DNA from: Paenibacillus daejeonensis DSM 15491
Lineage (GTDB): Bacteria > Bacillota > Bacilli > Paenibacillales > Paenibacillaceae
Length of the DNA: 64,000 bases
Assembly: GCF_000378385.1 (NCBI RefSeq)
Contig: NZ_KB899660.1
Coordinates: 496,001-560,000, forward strand
Direction: 5' to 3'
Shown: one piece after another, positions 26,403-34,550 of the stretch
Layout of the letters: the number at the start of each line of letters is the position of its first letter
How positions within the stretch are numbered: position 1 is the stretch's first letter
Position numbers and translations under genes: made by a program
The notes under the pieces: generated by a model
Told to the model about the DNA's origin: nothing
The model's input: only the letters and a program-made list of their open reading frames with translations
Database searches by the model: none

Positions 26403-26995
26403 CTGAACTTCATCCCTTCGTATTCCACTATCGTACTTGTCTCTCCAAAATAGGGCTCCAGCTGCGATTTGACACTCGCTCTTGCCCGAAACAGTAACGA
26501 TTTGACGGAACTGACCGATTGCCCGAGAATCTCGGCGATCTCCTGGTATTCCAGCTGGTCATACTCGCGAAGGATAAGCGCGGAGCGTTGCTTCTCGGGC
26601 AGATTGTTAATGGCTTGTCGCACGAGCGACATCCGTTCATTGAGCAGCAGCTGCTGCTCGGGTACTGTCTCGATGGGTGCAACCGGTATGTATCCTGATT
26701 CATCCAGGGAGATGTTCCCTGACTTTTGCTTGCGCAGTTCACTAAGTACCGTGTTGCGGGCGATCGTATAGAGCCACGTGGAGAAGGAGGCGTCTACCTC
26801 ACGAAACGAATGCAGGCTCCGATACGCCTTGTAGAATGTCTCCGAGCACAAATCCTCGGCCAAGATCTCCATGCCTGCACCTTTGAGCATGTGGTAGATA
26901 AAAGCGAGGATCTTGCGCTGGTATCGACGCATCAGATCCGAGTACAGCTGAACATTACCGTCTTTGATAGCTTTGATTAATTGGGAATCCGTCAT
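26399..26995 (-). CDS. ECF-family RNA polymerase sigma factor
   Basis: 198 aa. Region 2 (RRYQRKILAFIYHMLKG, AEDLCSETFYKAYRSLHSF) and region 4 (LPEKQRSALILREYDQLEYQEIAEILGQSVSSVKSLLFRARASVK) are complete, and region 3 is absent as usual for ECF factors. The adjacent membrane anti-sigma suggests response to envelope stress. A candidate autoregulated promoter lies at 27111-27137. It cannot be named as SigW, SigX or SigM. Confidence 0.93.
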   Translation of the reverse strand: MTDSQLIKAIKDGNVQLYSDLMRRYQRKILAFIYHMLKGAGMEILAEDLCSETFYKAYRSLHSFREVDASFSTWLYTIARNTVLSELRKQKSGNISLDESGYIPVAPIETVPEQQLLLNERMSLVRQAINNLPEKQRSALILREYDQLEYQEIAEILGQSVSSVKSLLFRARASVKSQLEPYFGETSTIVEYEGMKFR

Positions 26996-27099
26996 ACAAG
27001 CGACCCTCCTTGGCCTTCGGAGTGATCATCCCGTGCCCGGATTACAACTGGAGATCATTGGTCTTGGCATTTCTTGATAATCGACTTGCCAGATCTCTC

Positions 27100-27137
27100 A
27101 TTATAAGTTAGTACCGAACCGGAAGGAAAAAGTTGCG
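27100..27137 (-). promoter_or_regulatory. Candidate promoters of the ECF operon
   Basis: CGCAAC (27132-27137) and CGGTAC (27111-27116), 15 bp apart with T-rich spacer, resemble ECF promoters with an AAC -35. The -35 lies in an inverted repeat GTTGC/GCAAC. A separate TATAAT at 27100-27105 could be a SigA -10, but its -35 is weak. Confidence 0.45.
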
Positions 27138-27146
27138 GTTAGCAAC

Positions 27147-27359
27147 AAAAAAAGTGCGAATCTATTATTAACCGATCTGAACCGATTGGAAGCATCCGCC
27201 ATATTGCCGCAAAAAATATAGCTTTATTTTACCACATGTAGTTTGGGAGCGTTCCAAATCTTTTCTAAAGATTGGCGTTGATTCTGAGATTGACGCAAAA
27301 GTCCAACAAAATTCTCACGGTTCTACGACCACGAAGCTCGCAGCGCCAAAACACTCGAC
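27147..27359. other. Gene-free stretch
   Basis: A/T-rich, with no supported open reading frame, RNA gene or terminator. A degenerate piece resembling the adjacent 51-bp repeat (ACGGTTCTACGA) lies near 27317. Confidence 0.5.
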
Positions 27360-27520
27360 GGTTGGCGGATCTGCTAGCGAATAGAGGAAGAAAGGTGTCT
27401 TACAGCCCACGGTTGAGGATCTACGAGTGAATAGAGGAAAAAAGGTGTCTTACTGCCTGCGGTTGGCGGTTCTGCGAGCGAATAAAGGAAGAAAGGTGGC
27501 TTACAGCCCACGGTTGGTGG
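27360..27520. repeat. Three tandem copies of a 50-51 bp unit plus a partial fourth
   Basis: Units at 27360-27410, 27411-27460 and 27461-27511, each beginning GGTTG and ending in AG..TGCC/AGCCCAC. The core GAATAGAGGAAGAAAGGTG is nearly identical in all three. A partial unit follows. The copies differ by about 10-20%, so they are old or drifting. No spacers, so not CRISPR. Confidence 0.9.
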
Positions 27521-27567
27521 GGACACCGTATCTATAGCACGCAGAAAATCACAAATTCCAAAACAAC

Positions 27568-27594
27568 AAAAAAAAGACCACTCAATGAGTGGTC
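27568..27594 (-). terminator. Strong intrinsic terminator of the candidate small RNA
   Basis: Near-perfect stem GACCACTCA/TGAGTGGTC followed by eight T residues on the minus strand. Confidence 0.92.
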
Positions 27595-27653
27595 CTTGCC
27601 TATTCTCGAGGCAAACAGTTTTGGATAGGAGTGGAGAGAAACCATACTGTAGT
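27568..27653 (-). ncRNA. Candidate regulatory small RNA, about 86 nt
   Basis: Between a consensus promoter (27658-27686) and a strong terminator (27568-27594) lies an RNA of about 86 nt. Hairpin 1 joins ACAGU (27646-27650) with ACUGU (27615-27619) plus UGG/CCA, and exposes a C/U-rich loop at 27623-27642 (GUUUCUCUCCACUCC...). Hairpin 2 pairs UUGCCU with AGGCAA (27596-27614). The third is the terminator. A C/U-rich exposed loop complementary to purine-rich ribosome binding sites is typical of base-pairing riboregulators in Firmicutes. The only possible ORF lacks a ribosome binding site and would read through the terminator. No named sRNA matched from memory. Confidence 0.72.
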
Positions 27654-27657
27654 TCTT

Positions 27658-27686
27658 ATTATATGTATCCGTTTTCAATTTGTCAA
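27658..27686 (-). promoter_or_regulatory. Consensus SigA promoter of the small RNA
   Basis: TTGACA (27681-27686), 17 bp, TATAAT (27658-27663): both hexamers are perfect. An A/T-rich region lies just upstream. Start expected near 27650-27653. Confidence 0.9.
27662..27678 (-). promoter_or_regulatory. cre-like CcpA operator in the small-RNA promoter
   Basis: TTGAAAACGGATACATA fits the cre consensus WTGNAARCGNWWWCAWW at every position. It fills the spacer between -35 and -10, where CcpA binding would repress. Confidence 0.7.
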
Positions 27687-27699
27687 TAAGCGTTTTCAT
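27683..27699 (-). promoter_or_regulatory. Second, partial cre-like element over the -35
   Basis: ATGAAAACGCTTATTGA shares the TGAAAACG half with the first site, 21 bp away, but the second half differs at the CA positions. Confidence 0.4.
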
Positions 27700-27741
27700 T
27701 TTTTTTGCGAAAAACTAAAAGTGTTGTAGAAAACAAGCAAC

Positions 27742-27772
27742 AAAAAAGCATGGGCCAACAGGTAGCCCATGC
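27742..27772 (-). terminator. Terminator of the aromatic supraoperon
   Basis: GCATGGGC and GCCCATGC with a nine-base loop and six T residues, directly after tyrA. Confidence 0.92.
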
Positions 27773-27787
27773 CTCCGTACATTACAT

Positions 27788-28876
27788 TTAATGCACCGTA
27801 TAACCGAGTGATTCCAGCAAGTCCCTGGCCGCATCGAGATCGGCTTGTTCGCGGAAGGAAAGCCGCAAGATTCCCGGCACATCCTCCCGGCTCTCAATGA
27901 TCTGCAAGTTGCTGAGGTTGATCCGCTGGTCCCCCAGCAGGGTTGCAATCTTGCCGATGATTCCCGGATGATCCGGGACATCGACGTAACATTCATACAA
28001 GGAGTGAATCATGCCCTTGCGACGCTCCGGCAACTGGTTGCGGAAGGCTCCGGCGAGCCGGAAGGCTTCCTCTATCCCATCGCCGTTCTCTTGCTCGAGC
28101 AATGCCACGAATCGCTCGGTCTCCTGCTGCCAGTCCTTCAACAGCTGGAGCAGTACCTGCTTGTTGCCGAGCAGAATATCACGCCATACCACCGGTTCGC
28201 TGGCTGCGATTCGCGTGATGTCTCGGAATCCTCCGGCAGCCAACATGCCATAGAGATCGTTGTTCTCGTGATAGCCGCGGACTTGATTGACCAAAGCCAC
28301 CGCGATAATATGCGGGAGATGACTGATCGCGCCGACAATCTCGTCATGAAGTTCCGGGTCGACGCTAACAATCTTGGCTCTGGTATAGACGAGCAGCTCT
28401 TGCAGCCTGTTCAGTGCATCCTGCGGCGTCCCTGGCTCTGGGGTCAAGACGTAAAAAGCATTCTCATAGAGATACGGTGTAGCTGCTTCAACGCCCGACC
28501 GCTCCGAGCCGGCCATCGGATGCCCGCCAATGAAGATCGCCTCACCAAGCTGAACCTCCCGGGCACAAGCCGCAACAGAAGCCTTGGTGCTGCCAACATC
28601 GGTAATTATGCAGCCTGGCTTGAGCGGGAGTCGGCTGAGCGCCTCCACATACTCGGACAATGAGCCGACCGGTACGCACAAGAAGATGAAATCGGCATCC
28701 GCAGCCGCTTCCTCCATCGAGGTCGTGGCGTGGTCAACGACGCCATGCTCCATATACTTGGCTACCGACGACTCCCGAACCGAATGGCCTACGACGTAGA
28801 GATCCGGCTTGCCTTTGAAGCACAGAGCTAACGAGCCGCCCATCAGCCCTACACCAAAAATTGCAATTTTGGTCAT
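27788..28876 (-). CDS. tyrA: Prephenate dehydrogenase with ACT domain
   Basis: 362 aa. The N-terminal NAD-binding motif GVGLMGGSLA, the catalytic GGHPMAGSERSGV segment and a C-terminal ACT domain (ECYVDVPDHPGIIGKIATLL). Oxidatively decarboxylates prephenate to hydroxyphenylpyruvate for tyrosine; the ACT domain probably gives feedback by tyrosine. Last gene of the supraoperon, 3 bp after hisC. In B. subtilis the EPSP synthase gene follows; here a terminator and the small RNA follow instead. Confidence 0.95.
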   Translation of the reverse strand: MTKIAIFGVGLMGGSLALCFKGKPDLYVVGHSVRESSVAKYMEHGVVDHATTSMEEAAADADFIFLCVPVGSLSEYVEALSRLPLKPGCIITDVGSTKASVAACAREVQLGEAIFIGGHPMAGSERSGVEAATPYLYENAFYVLTPEPGTPQDALNRLQELLVYTRAKIVSVDPELHDEIVGAISHLPHIIAVALVNQVRGYHENNDLYGMLAAGGFRDITRIAASEPVVWRDILLGNKQVLLQLLKDWQQETERFVALLEQENGDGIEEAFRLAGAFRNQLPERRKGMIHSLYECYVDVPDHPGIIGKIATLLGDQRINLSNLQIIESREDVPGILRLSFREQADLDAARDLLESLGYTVH

Positions 28877-28879
28877 CGG

Positions 28880-29977
28880 CTACACTTGCACTGCAAGTTC
28901 CTGCAGCACTTCCTCCAGGGCAGCGATAAATTTCTCGTTTTGCTCCTGGTTGCCTACGGTAATCCGAATATGCGTAGGGTAATAGGACCAGCGGGCCCTG
29001 GCGATAATGCCTTTGCGAAGCAGTCCGTCAAACACCTGCTGCGACGGATGCTTGGCATCAAACATGATGAAGTTCCCATACGCCGGGAAGTACGGCAGTC
29101 CCAGACGATCGAATTCCCCTGTCAGATAGCGGATTCCCGTCGTGTTGCTCTCACGGCACATGCGGATAAAGTCTTCATCGGCCAGTGCTGCACGCGCTGC
29201 GGTCTGCGCAAACCTTGTCGTGTTGAAGGGCTCACGGACCTGATTAATGGACCGGATGACGTCAGCGCTTCCGATTCCGTAACCGATACGAAGAGAAGCC
29301 AGTCCATAGATTTTGGAAAACGTGCGAAGCAGCACCAGGTTCGGATGCTTCTTAAGCAGTGCCAGACCATCCGGATATGCAGAGCCTTCAATATACTCGC
29401 AGTAGGCTTCGTCCAGGACAACAAGAACCGAATCTGGTACACGCGTTAGGAAGTTTTCCACTTCGTCATGGGTCACAATCGTGCCTGTCGGATTATTGGG
29501 ATTACAAATCCATACGATCTTGGTTTTGTCGGTTACACGCTCCAGCATGGCTTCCAAATCATGCTTGCCGTCCTTGAGGGGGACCTCAATAACGACCGCA
29601 TTCTCAATCTCGGCGTTATGCTTGTATTGCGGGAAGGTCTCATCCGCTATAATCGTCTCGTCGCCTGGGACGATATACGCCCGTGCGAGCATCAGAATGA
29701 CCTCGTCCGAGCCGGCTCCGAAGATCAGTTGATCCGTGGAGACGCTCAGACGCGTCGCGATATCCTGGGTCAATGCTACACTTGCGCCATCCGGATAAAT
29801 ACTGGTTTTGGACAGCTCCGCCGTGATAGCAGCCTTGGCTTGTTCTGAACAGCCATAAGGGTTTTCATTGGAGGCCAGCTTAATGACCTCGGTCAGTCCC
29901 AGCTCCCGTTTTACGTCCTCGACCGGCTTGCCTGGCTGGTAGACGGGCAAGTGAGTTATATTTTGCTTTGGCTTCAA
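28880..29977 (-). CDS. hisC: Histidinol-phosphate / aromatic aminotransferase
   Basis: PLP aminotransferase of class I/II. Near the N-terminus it has LPVYQPGKP and SNENPYGCS; the lysine motif is in LLRTFSKIYGLASLRIGY, and NPNNPTGT is present. In Bacillus HisC serves histidine, phenylalanine and tyrosine, which explains its place in the aromatic operon. I prefer the TTG at 29977, preceded by GAGGTG at six bases, giving MKPKQNITHL; a GTG nine bases upstream uses part of the same site. Confidence 0.94.
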   Translation of the reverse strand: MKPKQNITHLPVYQPGKPVEDVKRELGLTEVIKLASNENPYGCSEQAKAAITAELSKTSIYPDGASVALTQDIATRLSVSTDQLIFGAGSDEVILMLARAYIVPGDETIIADETFPQYKHNAEIENAVVIEVPLKDGKHDLEAMLERVTDKTKIVWICNPNNPTGTIVTHDEVENFLTRVPDSVLVVLDEAYCEYIEGSAYPDGLALLKKHPNLVLLRTFSKIYGLASLRIGYGIGSADVIRSINQVREPFNTTRFAQTAARAALADEDFIRMCRESNTTGIRYLTGEFDRLGLPYFPAYGNFIMFDAKHPSQQVFDGLLRKGIIARARWSYYPTHIRITVGNQEQNEKFIAALEEVLQELAVQV

Positions 29978-30056
29978 TAGGGTCACCTCATCGACAATTG
30001 TATAAGAAGTTCAACTTACCTTTATGAAACCTATTGTCTCATAAGTTGAGGTGGAT

Positions 30057-30863
30057 TTAAACCTTCAGTTGACGGACATAGTCAGATATTTCACGCAAGC
30101 CCTCTTCCCGAAGAGAAGGATCTTGAAGCTTGGGAATCGATTCTTCGATCCGACGTACAATGGCACTCCCCACAATAACGCCGTCTGTCTGTCCAGCGAA
30201 ACGTAGCACTTGCTCCCTGCTGGAAATGCCGAACCCGACTGCGATCGGCGTATCGGTTGCCGAACGTACCGTCTGGAGAAACTCATCGATGCCATGGTGG
30301 AAATCAGCACGTACGCCGGTTACGCCCAATGAGGAAACGCAATATACAAATCCTCTGGCTTGCTCCGCAATCCGTTTTACTCGATCATTGGAGGTCGGAG
30401 CGACAAGCGGGATCAAGTGCACGTTAGCCGCCTCCGCCATTGCACGCACTTCGCTGTCTTCTTCAATCGGCAGATCCGGGATAATCAAGCCGCTGATTCC
30501 GTGCTCGGTAACAAGCTCGAAGAAGCGGTCAAGGCCCATACGCAAGATAGGGTTAAAGTAAGAGAACAGGATAAATGGCAGCTTCACGCCAGCAGACCTA
30601 GCCGCCGATGCAACGCCGATGCAATTCTCTACGGTGATCCGATGCTGAAGCGCACGTCCAGAGGCTCGTTGAATGACTGGACCGTCAGCAAGCGGATCTG
30701 AATAAGGAACGCCGAGTTCGATCATGTCCGCACCGGCTTCCTCCAGCGTGCGAATGATCTCCACCGTCGTCTCCAGATCAGGATCGCCTACCGTAATAAA
30801 CGGGATCAGCGCCGTCTCCTTGCGCTGCTTCAGCTGCTGGAAGGTTTCATCAATTCGATTCAT
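30057..30863 (-). CDS. trpA: Tryptophan synthase alpha chain
   Basis: 268 aa TIM barrel. The catalytic residues lie in [16 protein letters not shown], and [10 protein letters not shown] binds substrate phosphate. Cleaves indole-glycerol phosphate and passes indole to TrpB. It overlaps trpB by 14 bp. A 70-bp gap with a TCAACTTA/TAAGTTGA pair separates it from hisC and might hold an internal promoter, which I could not define. Confidence 0.97.
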   Translation of the reverse strand: MNRIDETFQQLKQRKETALIPFITVGDPDLETTVEIIRTLEEAGADMIELGVPYSDPLADGPVIQRASGRALQHRITVENCIGVASAARSAGVKLPFILFSYFNPILRMGLDRFFELVTEHGISGLIIPDLPIEEDSEVRAMAEAANVHLIPLVAPTSNDRVKRIAEQARGFVYCVSSLGVTGVRADFHHGIDEFLQTVRSATDTPIAVGFGISSREQVLRFAGQTDGVIVGSAIVRRIEESIPKLQDPSLREEGLREISDYVRQLKV

Positions 30864-32055
30864 GTTCAGACCCTCCCAAATAACCCATGATCGATTCTAC
30901 GTCTTTGTCGCCACGACCGGAGAGGCTGACGATGATGGTTTTGTCCGGGCCCAGCGTAGGCGCCAGCTTCATCGTCTGGGCAATCGCATGTGCCGATTCC
31001 AAGGCGGGAATAATGCCTTCCTTGCGGGAGAGCAGTTGCAGCGCCTCCAGCGCCTCGGCATCCGTCACCGGCACGTAGCTTGCTCTTCCCGAATCTTTCA
31101 GATACGCATGCTCCGGCCCAATGCCCGGGTAGTCAAGACCAGCCGAGATAGAATGCGCCGGTTGTACCTGTCCATACTCGTCTTGCAGCACGTAGCTCAT
31201 GGAGCCTTGGAATACCCCATGGCTGCCCTTGGTCATGGTAGCCGCGTGCTCATCCGTATCCACGCCTCTGCCAGCGGCCTCGACGCCAATCAACTGCACG
31301 GACTCATCCTCAATGAAAGGATAGAAAATCCCGATGGCATTACTGCCGCCGCCGACTGCCGCCACGACATAATCGGGCAAGGCCCCATGCTCTTCCAGCA
31401 TCTGCGCTCTTGCCTCATCTCCGATAATCCGCTGAAAATCGCGGACAATCATCGGGTAAGGATGCGGCCCAGTTACAGAACCTAGAATATAATAGGTATC
31501 GTCTACATGGCTGACCCAGTAGCGAAGCGTCTCATTACAGGCATCCTTAAGGGTTCGGGTACCCGAAGTGACCGGTACAACCTCAGCTCCCAGCAGATTC
31601 ATGCGGAATACATTAAGCTGCTGGCGCTTCGTATCTTCTTCACCCATAAATACCTTGCACTCTAGTCCCAAAAGTGCCGCTACGGTAGCCGATGCTACGC
31701 CGTGCTGGCCTGCTCCCGTTTCCGCAATGATTTTGGTTTTTCCCATACGCTTGGCCAATACGCCTTGACCGAGAGTATTGTTAATTTTATGAGCACCCGT
31801 GTGATTCAGGTCCTCCCGCTTCAGATAGATCTTGGCTCCGCCCAGATGCTCGGTCAGACGCTCCGCGTAGTACAGCGAGGTTGGCCGGCCGGAGTATTTT
31901 TTGAGCCAGTAACGGACCTCGGCGACAAAGTCGGGATCCTTCGCATAATGGGCATAAGCCTCTTCCAATTCAAACAAAGCATTCATTAACGTCTCGGGGA
32001 CATAACGCCCGCCGAAGATGCCGTATCGGCCGCTGCTATCTGGCACTTGCTTCAT
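30850..32055 (-). CDS. trpB: Tryptophan synthase beta chain
   Basis: 401 aa PLP enzyme. The PLP lysine is in [15 protein letters not shown], the catalytic GAGQHGVA follows, and the phosphate-binding GGGSNAIG is intact. Condenses indole with serine. It overlaps trpF by 4 bp and trpA by 14 bp, fitting the alpha/beta complex. Confidence 0.98.
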   Translation of the reverse strand: MKQVPDSSGRYGIFGGRYVPETLMNALFELEEAYAHYAKDPDFVAEVRYWLKKYSGRPTSLYYAERLTEHLGGAKIYLKREDLNHTGAHKINNTLGQGVLAKRMGKTKIIAETGAGQHGVASATVAALLGLECKVFMGEEDTKRQQLNVFRMNLLGAEVVPVTSGTRTLKDACNETLRYWVSHVDDTYYILGSVTGPHPYPMIVRDFQRIIGDEARAQMLEEHGALPDYVVAAVGGGSNAIGIFYPFIEDESVQLIGVEAAGRGVDTDEHAATMTKGSHGVFQGSMSYVLQDEYGQVQPAHSISAGLDYPGIGPEHAYLKDSGRASYVPVTDAEALEALQLLSRKEGIIPALESAHAIAQTMKLAPTLGPDKTIIVSLSGRGDKDVESIMGYLGGSEHESN

Positions 32056-32708
32056 GCTTTCTCCACCCTTTCAATGAACTTCTTGATTAAGGCAATATCC
32101 TTGACGCCGTCCTTTTCCACACCGCTGGACACATCGATGCCATCCGGTGCATACCCTCGGATCAGCTCTTGTACATTGCCGGGATGCAAGCCTCCTGCTA
32201 CATATAAAGGCAAATGATACTGACGGGCCACCTCCGCATATGCGGGGATCAGATCCCACCGGAACGTCCGTCCCGTGCCGCCGCCTGCTGTATCGATCAA
32301 CAGGGCATCAACCGAGCCTGCATAAGGCGCCAACCGGGTGGAGGGCTCCTCCCCTTCGTCGCCAACGGATTGCACTTTCCATACTTCCCGACCCAGGCTG
32401 TCCCGAACCTCACGACACAGCTCGGGAGACTCTTCGCCATGCAGCTGGATGACATCGAGTGGTGCCACTACAAGCAGCTCTTGCAGCTCAGCAAAAGTCG
32501 GATTGACGAAGACGCCCACCGTACGGGGCGCCACACCCCGCGCATTGCGCAGCGCGGAGGTCTGCCGGATCAGCTCAGCCGCCTGCGGAGGCGTTACCTG
32601 CCTGCGGCTCTTGGCAAAAACAAATCCAATCTCATCCATACCTAGGCCATCCATCGCCCGCAGCGTGTCGACATCACGCAGCCCGCAAACCTTTACACGC
32701 GTGCTCAT
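32052..32708 (-). CDS. trpF: Phosphoribosylanthranilate isomerase
   Basis: 218 aa TIM barrel starting RVKVCGLRD with the catalytic cysteine, later [14 protein letters not shown] with the catalytic Asp, and [11 protein letters not shown] and [13 protein letters not shown] for phosphate. Separate from trpC, as in Bacillus. It overlaps both neighbours by 4 bp. Confidence 0.97.
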   Translation of the reverse strand: MSTRVKVCGLRDVDTLRAMDGLGMDEIGFVFAKSRRQVTPPQAAELIRQTSALRNARGVAPRTVGVFVNPTFAELQELLVVAPLDVIQLHGEESPELCREVRDSLGREVWKVQSVGDEGEEPSTRLAPYAGSVDALLIDTAGGGTGRTFRWDLIPAYAEVARQYHLPLYVAGGLHPGNVQELIRGYAPDGIDVSSGVEKDGVKDIALIKKFIERVEKA

Positions 32709-33502
32709 CGGCGTTCAGTCTCGCCCATAATCGTATTGACTGCCTGACGCACATCAGGCTGCCTCATAAATGATTCGCCGATGAGTACCCCATGCGCACC
32801 AATGCCTGACAAATAGTCAATATCATCCGGAGAAGCGATGCCGCTCTCGCTAATAACTGTGGCCTGCTTCGGCATCATGCCGATTAAGCGCTCGGTCGTC
32901 TTCAAATCTGTAACAAACGAACGGAGATCACGGTTGTTTACGCCAATTAGCGTAGCCTGACCAATCTCCAGTACGGTGGTCAATTCCTGCTCATCATGCA
33001 CCTCTACCAGCACATCCATGCCGAGCGAACGGGCAAGCGTATCGTATTCAGACAATTGCTCGGCAGTCAGAATCGCCGCAATCAGCAGTACCGCATCCGC
33101 CCCCATGGTCCGCGCTTCATAGACTTGACGATAATCGATAATAAAATCCTTGCGCAGCAAGGGTAGCTTCACAGCCTCGCTTACGGCAGTCAAATAAGCA
33201 GGCGAGCCTTGAAAATAATCTACATCAGTCAAGACCGAAATACAGTCCGCACCAGCCGCCTCATAGATCTGAGCCAAGGCCACCGGATCAAAATCCTCCC
33301 GAATCAAACCTTTGGAAGGCGATGCTTTCTTGACTTCTGCAATTAAACCGAGCGGCCGCTGCCGACGTTCTGTCAATGCCTTCTCAAATCCGCGGCACGG
33401 CTGCAGATGCGCAATCCGTCGTTCATACTCCTCAAGCACGAATTGGCTGCTCAAAAGCTCCACTTCACGCCGCTTCGTTGCAACGATTGTATCAAGAAAC
33501 AT
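32705..33502 (-). CDS. trpC: Indole-3-glycerol phosphate synthase
   Basis: 265 aa. The motif IAEVKKASPSKG contains the catalytic lysines, and LRKDFIID, IGVNNRDL and SESGI follow in family order. Closes the indole ring. It overlaps trpD by 11 bp. Confidence 0.97.
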   Translation of the reverse strand: MFLDTIVATKRREVELLSSQFVLEEYERRIAHLQPCRGFEKALTERRQRPLGLIAEVKKASPSKGLIREDFDPVALAQIYEAAGADCISVLTDVDYFQGSPAYLTAVSEAVKLPLLRKDFIIDYRQVYEARTMGADAVLLIAAILTAEQLSEYDTLARSLGMDVLVEVHDEQELTTVLEIGQATLIGVNNRDLRSFVTDLKTTERLIGMMPKQATVISESGIASPDDIDYLSGIGAHGVLIGESFMRQPDVRQAVNTIMGETERR

Positions 33503-34538
33503 GTGCGCACTCTCCTGTCGTTTGAATCAGTTGCTCCAGCTTGGCGGCTGCATTGCCGTTATCTATGGTTTGCTGCGCGATGGCCACTCCATCCTGCAAA
33601 CTGGCTGCACCACCACCCACGTAAATGCATGCGCCGGCATTAGCCGCTACGATTGCCCGGTACGCGCGCTGTTCTTCGCCACTCAACACCTGCCGAATCA
33701 ATCCCGCATTGGTTAGCGCGTCTCCACCCATGACTTCGCCCAGCGGATAGGTCTGTAAACCAAGCTCTTCTGGCGTAATATCATACGTGCTTAATTGACC
33801 GTCTTTGAGCTCGGAGATTTGAGTCGGGGCAGAGATACTGATCTCATCCAGTCCGTCATGGCTGCTTACCACCATCGCCCGCTGCAGTCCCAGACGGCCG
33901 AGGACGCCAGCTACCGTCTCGGTTCGTGAACGGTCATAAATGCCCAGCAGCTGCCTGTCTGCTCCAGCCGGATTCGTAAGTGGCCCCAGCATGTTGAATA
34001 TCGTGCGGACGCCCAACTCCTTGCGCGGCACTGCCGCATGCCGCATCGATGGATGGAACAACTGGGCGAACATGAAACAGATTCCGATCCGGTCCAGACA
34101 TTCCCCCGCCTGTTCCGCGGTGAGCGTAATGTCCACGCCCAGCGCTTCCAGTACATCGGCACTTCCCGCTTTGCCGGACATGGCCCGATTACCGTGCTTG
34201 GCAACCCGGACGCCAGCAGCTGCAGCAATAATCGCCGAAGCAGTTGAGATATTGAATTTATGGATGCCAGAGCCTCCGGTTCCGCATGTGTCCAGCAAAC
34301 CCGTCTGCTCCGTCAGTACACGGTTCGAACGGCTGCGCATGACTTCTGCAAACCCCGTAATCTCGTCAATCGTCTCGCCTTTCATTCGCAGAGCGGTGAC
34401 AACTCCGGCAATCTGGGCCGGCGTTGCCTCTCCGCTCATTATAATATCCATTGTAGCTGCTGCCTCGGCGCGCGTCAGATCCAGTCCTTCGATCAAACGG
34501 GACAAGGCCAGCTGCATGGTCATTGTCTGCGTCGTCAT
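33492..34538 (-). CDS. trpD: Anthranilate phosphoribosyltransferase
   Basis: 348 aa. Substrate motifs DTCGTGGSGIHKFNIST, KHGNRAMSGKAGSADVLEALG and the GPLTNPA segment are intact. Transfers phosphoribose to anthranilate. Internal ATGs at residues 6 and 8 could also start translation. It follows trpE by 12 bp. No anthranilate synthase amidotransferase gene (pabA/trpG) is in the operon, as in Bacillus, where a shared gene in the folate cluster supplies it. Confidence 0.97.
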   Translation of the reverse strand: MTTQTMTMQLALSRLIEGLDLTRAEAAATMDIIMSGEATPAQIAGVVTALRMKGETIDEITGFAEVMRSRSNRVLTEQTGLLDTCGTGGSGIHKFNISTASAIIAAAAGVRVAKHGNRAMSGKAGSADVLEALGVDITLTAEQAGECLDRIGICFMFAQLFHPSMRHAAVPRKELGVRTIFNMLGPLTNPAGADRQLLGIYDRSRTETVAGVLGRLGLQRAMVVSSHDGLDEISISAPTQISELKDGQLSTYDITPEELGLQTYPLGEVMGGDALTNAGLIRQVLSGEEQRAYRAIVAANAGACIYVGGGAASLQDGVAIAQQTIDNGNAAAKLEQLIQTTGECAHVS

Positions 34539-34550
34539 CTCAGCTTCCCC

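Noticed and set aside
27360-27520. CRISPR array
   Set aside because: The 51-bp units are directly adjacent with no spacers, are diverged, and no cas genes are near.
27568-27646. Small ORF in the candidate small RNA
   Set aside because: An ATG in hairpin 1 opens a frame that runs through the terminator, and no ribosome binding site precedes it.
27683-27699. Fur box at the small-RNA promoter (FsrA analogue)
   Set aside because: No GATAAT-type 19-bp palindrome; the repeats fit CcpA cre halves better.
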